10,147 bases of DNA, taken from positions 1 to 10,147 of the forward strand of contig JBJORA010000088.1 in the NCBI GenBank assembly GCA_046049675.1, given 5' to 3'. The number at the start of each line of letters is the position of its first letter. The stretch's first letter is position 1. Position numbers and translations under genes: made by a program. Below, one piece after another: positions 6,941 through 10,147 of the stretch. This DNA is from CAIXQW01 sp046049675. Lineage in GTDB: Bacteria; Bacteroidota; Bacteroidia; Chitinophagales; Chitinophagaceae. The notes under the pieces are model-generated. The model was given only the letters and a program-made list of their open reading frames with translations, was not told the DNA's origin and searched no databases.

Positions 6941-6953
6941 TACACTAGATTTG
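6923..6953 (+). promoter_or_regulatory. Consensus Bacteroidota promoter of dprA
   Basis: TTTG at 6923-6926, a 19-base spacer and TAGATTTG at 6946-6953 give a full match to TTTG-N19-TAnnTTTG. Transcription should begin near 6959-6960, leaving a leader of about 23 bases before the dprA ATG at 6983. The element covers the start codon (6938-6940) and first codons of the divergent lipoprotein gene. Confidence 0.8.
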
Positions 6954-6982
6954 GCAAGCAAGTTACAATATTTTTCTTTTTA

Positions 6983-8092
6983 ATGAGCAGCCAAGAGCAA
7001 GAACTTATTTATGCTATTGCACTAAGTCAGGTTCCGCAGATCGGACCCATCGTAGCAAGGCAGCTGCTTAAGCAGCTGGGGAGTGCCACAGATGTGTTTA
7101 GTAGCAAATTATCTCATTTACAAGCCATACATGGCGTTGGCCAAATTCGGGCTGAAGAAATCAAAGCATACAAAAACTTTGACCTTGCTGAAAAAGAACT
7201 GGCATTTGCTCAAAAGCATCAAATTGAAGTATTATCAATCAACAATGGCAACTATCCGAGCAAACTCCTCAATTGTATAGATGCCCCTACAGTGCTTTAC
7301 TACAAAGGAGATACGCAAGCCCTACATAATGACAAAACTATTAGCATTGTTGGCAAGCGCAAATGCACAGACTATGGAAGGCGTTGCGTAGATGACCTGC
7401 TGCATGCGCTAAAAGGCATGCCAATAACGGTGTTCAGTGGTTTAGCCATTGGTATAGATATTCATGCACATAAGAAGGCACTTGTCAATCAATTGCCTAC
7501 TATTGGCGTTTTGGCACATGGCTTGGATACCATTTATCCTAGTACACACCGCAATGTCGCTAAGCAAATGCTGGTAGAAGGTGGTCTACTAACCGAATAT
7601 ATAAGCGGCACACAACCCGATAGAGAAAATTTTCCAACGCGTAATAGAATAGTGGCAGGTATTAGCGACGTTACCATCGTGATAGAAACCGATGTAAAAG
7701 GTGGTAGTATGATAACTGCAAACCTTGCTAATGGCTATAACAAGGATGTAATGGCCTATCCCGGCGATATATACACAGATACAAGTGCAGGCTGCAATCA
7801 ACTTATAAAAAGCAACCGTGCGCACATGATTACTTGCGCGCAGGACTTACTGGATCTCATGAATTGGGAAGCAAAGCAAAGCAATGTACAGATCCAAAGG
7901 CAACTCTTTATAGAACTCAATGACCTTGAACGGGTGCTATACGATTTTGTAAGTACTAATCCCAATAAACATGTAGACGAAGTAGCTGCCGCCACTAAAC
8001 TAACACCTTCGCAACTTGCTTCTGCTACACTTAGTTTAGAACTGCAAGGTGTGCTTACGGTATTGCCTGGTAAGGTCTATAAGGCACTATAG
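6983..8092 (+). CDS. dprA: DNA-processing protein DprA
   Basis: DprA (Smf) binds single-stranded DNA taken up in transformation, shields it and loads RecA; in the cytoplasm. The 369 residues show an N-terminal helix-hairpin-helix-like region (about 17-60, with IHGVGQIRAEEI at 49-60), then the Rossmann-like DprA core: SIVGKRKCTDYG (121-132), FSGLAIGID (151-159), GVLAHGLDTIYP (175-186), the signature ENFPTRNRIVAGIS (215-228) and KGGSMITANLA (239-249). A C-terminal winged-helix-like domain (about 310-369) is present, so it is full length. Two variations are visible: the usual G-L-A-R-G-I-D has Ile156 in place of Arg, and the usual T/S in V-G-T-R is Lys125. It has its own promoter just upstream and ends at a bidirectional terminator shared with the converging OmpA-family gene. 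Presence of dprA alone does not prove natural competence. Confidence 0.96.
   Translation: MSSQEQELIYAIALSQVPQIGPIVARQLLKQLGSATDVFSSKLSHLQAIHGVGQIRAEEIKAYKNFDLAEKELAFAQKHQIEVLSINNGNYPSKLLNCIDAPTVLYYKGDTQALHNDKTISIVGKRKCTDYGRRCVDDLLHALKGMPITVFSGLAIGIDIHAHKKALVNQLPTIGVLAHGLDTIYPSTHRNVAKQMLVEGGLLTEYISGTQPDRENFPTRNRIVAGISDVTIVIETDVKGGSMITANLANGYNKDVMAYPGDIYTDTSAGCNQLIKSNRAHMITCAQDLLDLMNWEAKQSNVQIQRQLFIELNDLERVLYDFVSTNPNKHVDEVAAATKLTPSQLASATLSLELQGVLTVLPGKVYKAL
7061..7078. repeat. Perfect 18-bp palindrome inside dprA
   Basis: CAGCTGCTTAAGCAGCTG equals its own reverse complement over all 18 bases. It lies 78 bases into dprA and encodes QLLKQL. No other perfect palindrome of this length was seen in the window. 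It is not in a position that explains termination, and a role is not evident. Confidence 0.6.
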
Positions 8093-8216
8093 TTAGCAAA
8101 ATTTCTCGCTTCTAGAATAATGTTCCTTCAAATAAATTCAATGCATCGGTGAGCATTTCGATCTATTTATCCATTACTGCCATCCTAAAACTTTACTAGC
8201 CTACAAGCATAAAAAA
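8093..8216. other. Convergent intergenic stretch between dprA and the terminator
   Basis: About 124 AT-rich bases between the dprA stop and the shared terminator. I see no open frame of useful length, no promoter consensus and no stable hairpin before 8211. Confidence 0.5.
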
Positions 8217-8246
8217 AACCCCAAGATTTCTCCTGGGGTTCTTTAT
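8211..8246. terminator. Bidirectional rho-independent terminator
   Basis: A perfect 7-bp stem (AACCCCA, 8217-8223, with TGGGGTT, 8234-8240) encloses a 10-base loop. On the minus strand it is followed by eight Ts (complement of 8211-8218), ending the OmpA-family gene 28 bases after its stop. On the plus strand it is followed by TTCTTTATTT, a weaker tail that can serve dprA. Confidence 0.9.
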
Positions 8247-8267
8247 TTGAAAAGCTGGCAAAAAGTA

Positions 8268-10052
8268 TTATCTTAAGTTTGGATGCGGAGGAGGAGGTAC
8301 ATCACCACCACGCTGACCCATTGGAGCAGACATATAATCTACTGTATTTGCACTACCAGGACCACCGTATTGGAAGATGATACGATCACGATCAATACCT
8401 TGGCTGTTTAAGTACTTCATTACAGCATCTGCACGCATCCAGCTACGTTGCATTTCTAACTTACCCTCACCGTTACCACGAACGATTACGTTACAGCTAG
8501 GATTAGCACGTAATTGATTAGCTAATTGATTTAAGTTGCTCATGCAAGCACTGCTAATTTTAGTGCTACCTGGCGTAAAGTTACAAGTACCACCCATGAT
8601 ACCACCGCAACCACCTGGAGGAGGAGGAGCAATCTTGCAACACTCAGGATCTGGGCACTTACCAATACCATCAGCATCAACTGGTTGACACTCTGTAGGT
8701 GTGATTAACTGCTTGTCTTTGTAGTCACAAACGCCATCGCCATCTGTATCTAGGCAACAACCTTTTGTATCTACAGCTACACCAAGTGGTGTATCATTAC
8801 ACTTATCAAAGCAATTGCTAACGCCATCACCATCATCATCTTGCGTAGCGCAATCATTTGGTGTTTGCATTTGTAAACGACGAGGGTTAGTTAACTCACC
8901 ATAGAAGTAATCCATTGGATTTAACCACCATAGTGGAGCAACGCTCTTGTTACCGATATTGATACCTAAGTTAGCACTTAAGTAGTTGATGTTATCGTAG
9001 TCACGTGTCATATCAGACTGAACTAGAACGCCATCAACAGTTTCGTTTACTTCCTGCCAACGGTAGCCATCAATAAGGTCATCCATTGTGAAAGTAACTT
9101 TATCCTCGATGCCAAGGCTTACACGCTTCCCAAGCTTAAATTGTATACCTAAACCTGTAGTAGCGATTGGACGGAAAGTGTAACCTTTGTTGTTCCAACG
9201 ACGGTTGTCATGACGCTCACCACGTGTTTCAAACACACCGTCAAAACCAGCGTCAGTTGCGTTAATACCTTGAGTTAAGTTCTTCTCAATTTGTGTGCGG
9301 ATATTGTTGCGATAACCATTTGTCCAACCGTTACCAGCTGTTGGGTTGTACGCTACTTGATAGTTTGCAAAGTTATACTTTGCACCATTTGCATCTAACA
9401 TATCCATATACGTGCGGTAGTTCATACCACCAACACCAAACATACCATAAGTGCTCATTTTATTACGAGCTCTGTGGAATTTGATGTTATTCAATGCAGC
9501 AATCATTTGCAAGCTAAGCTCGCGAACTTGTGCTTTGTAAGCAACATTTACACCATCTAGACCGTATGCTTGTGGCGTTTGACCGTTATTAGTTGGATTA
9601 TTTCCTTGTACTACGTAGTAAGGGTTACCACTTTGCAAGCTATGGTTTTGACCACGTTGCCAGTTATAACCATGAGCAGCACCTTGAATATATTGCAAAC
9701 GAGTGCTAATTACATAGCCCCACGCTTTACGTAAGCTTACGTTCCAAGCCATCGTATTCATAAGGTTACCCTTGATTGGGCGGTTGTAGAAAGACTTTGA
9801 ACGAACGTCACCAGACACGTTCAAAAGGCCTACACCTGCACCAAGTTCCCATTGGTTACGTGGTTTAGACGGGAAGTCATAGTTGCGGTTTAGATAGTCG
9901 CGTTGTTGATCCATTCTGCGCTCTGGGATAAGACTCGTGTCCATAACGTCGTATCCGCTTCCACGGTATACCATGTTAGTTTGAGCCTGAGCACCAGTGA
10001 ATACAACCAGGCCTAAGATGCCTGCGAGTAAAGAGTACTTTTTGCTTGCCAT
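8268..10052 (-). CDS. OmpA-family outer-membrane protein with calcium-binding TSP3 and Cys-rich segment
   Basis: A 594-residue envelope protein. Signal peptide MASKKYSLLAGILGLVVFTG plus AQA, cleavage after Ala23. Residues of about 67-370 read as a beta-barrel (ELGAGVGLLNVSGDV, alternating aromatic and Gly strands, GLGIQFKLGKRVSLGIE). A Cys-rich section (401-520) carries thrombospondin type-3 calcium loops, DDDGDGVSNC (405-414) and DTDGDGVCD (435-443), and a Pro-rich hinge (APPPPGG, 475-481). The C-terminal region (about 490-575) is a recognisable but divergent OmpA-like fold: QLANQLRANPSCNVIVRGNG, then QRSWMRADAVMKYLNSQGID (535-554) with the conserved Arg540-Ala541 and a G-I-x-x-x-R ending. 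The usual G-H-T-D peptidoglycan-contact segment is changed, so wall anchoring is uncertain. The ATG at 10050-10052 sits about 30 bases downstream of the expected transcription start of a consensus promoter; the gene ends at a strong terminator. A single-gene transcript is likely. Confidence 0.9.
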   Translation of the reverse strand: MASKKYSLLAGILGLVVFTGAQAQTNMVYRGSGYDVMDTSLIPERRMDQQRDYLNRNYDFPSKPRNQWELGAGVGLLNVSGDVRSKSFYNRPIKGNLMNTMAWNVSLRKAWGYVISTRLQYIQGAAHGYNWQRGQNHSLQSGNPYYVVQGNNPTNNGQTPQAYGLDGVNVAYKAQVRELSLQMIAALNNIKFHRARNKMSTYGMFGVGGMNYRTYMDMLDANGAKYNFANYQVAYNPTAGNGWTNGYRNNIRTQIEKNLTQGINATDAGFDGVFETRGERHDNRRWNNKGYTFRPIATTGLGIQFKLGKRVSLGIEDKVTFTMDDLIDGYRWQEVNETVDGVLVQSDMTRDYDNINYLSANLGINIGNKSVAPLWWLNPMDYFYGELTNPRRLQMQTPNDCATQDDDGDGVSNCFDKCNDTPLGVAVDTKGCCLDTDGDGVCDYKDKQLITPTECQPVDADGIGKCPDPECCKIAPPPPGGCGGIMGGTCNFTPGSTKISSACMSNLNQLANQLRANPSCNVIVRGNGEGKLEMQRSWMRADAVMKYLNSQGIDRDRIIFQYGGPGSANTVDYMSAPMGQRGGDVPPPPHPNLR

Positions 10053-10088
10053 AAAACTTTTTTTAATAATAGCTTTTGTTTATTTCGG

Positions 10089-10121
10089 CAAATATAGGCA
10101 CCAGCAAGCTGAAAGTGCAAA
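10089..10121 (-). promoter_or_regulatory. Consensus Bacteroidota promoter of the OmpA-family gene
   Basis: On the minus strand TTTG (10118-10121) is followed after 21 bases by TATATTTG (10089-10096), a full match to TTTG-N19..21-TAnnTTTG. The expected start of transcription is near 10082, giving a leader of about 30 bases that is A/T-rich (AAAAAAAGTTTT before the ATG) and has no Shine-Dalgarno. Confidence 0.85.
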
Positions 10122-10139
10122 AAAAATGGGCTTTTTTTT
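10119..10139. repeat. A8/T8 inverted repeat at the window edge
   Basis: Eight As (10119-10126) and eight Ts (10132-10139) flank TGGGC. It could be a weak terminator for a gene beyond the edge or an upstream A-tract element of the adjoining promoter, whose -33 box overlaps its left arm. The window ends too soon to decide. Confidence 0.35.
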
Positions 10140-10147
10140 AACATTAT

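Noticed and set aside
6941..6961. TTG start at 6961 for the lipoprotein
   Set aside because: It adds seven residues before a normal lipoprotein leader and lies over the dprA -7 box; the ATG at 6938-6940 is simpler.

Overview
The window looks like a chromosomal segment of a Bacteroidota bacterium, probably of the Chitinophagales/Sphingobacteriales type. The clues are: two near-perfect promoters of the Bacteroidota pattern TTTG-N19..21-TAnnTTTG; A-rich leaders without Shine-Dalgarno sequences; a short ProRS of the archaeal/eukaryotic-like class; an OmpP1/FadL-family outer-membrane protein; an OmpA-family protein with thrombospondin type-3 calcium repeats; a lipoprotein with a Cys-Lys-Lys N-terminus; and a DUF5362-like membrane protein. 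The genus is not determined. There is no sign of phage, insertion sequences, CRISPR or tRNA/rRNA genes.

Layout. The left part (1-3146) is on the minus strand: an OmpP1/FadL-like barrel protein cut by the window edge, and upstream of it a secreted 579-residue low-complexity protein followed by a clear rho-independent terminator. A 285-base divergent intergenic region separates this from a plus-strand run of proS, a small DUF5362-like membrane protein and queG (3432-6477). A small minus-strand lipoprotein gene converges on queG. It diverges from dprA, whose promoter overlaps the lipoprotein start codon. dprA converges on a large minus-strand OmpA-family gene across a bidirectional terminator. 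The OmpA-family gene has its own consensus promoter at the right edge.

How the genes relate. proS and queG both serve translation: one charges tRNA-Pro, the other performs the last step of queuosine synthesis in tRNA. dprA handles incoming single-stranded DNA. The remaining genes are cell-envelope proteins. Apart from the proS-to-queG run there is no evidence for one shared pathway.

The most unusual item is the protein at 1407-3146. It has a signal peptide, a block of about 170 residues made of roughly one quarter Asn and one third aromatic residues, a Gly/Asn/Arg linker, and 31 tandem pentapeptides of the form P-R-(Q/Y)-x-A. Two identical 20-residue super-repeats differ at 9 of 60 bases, all silent, which suggests that the peptide sequence itself is under selection. 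Its function is unknown.
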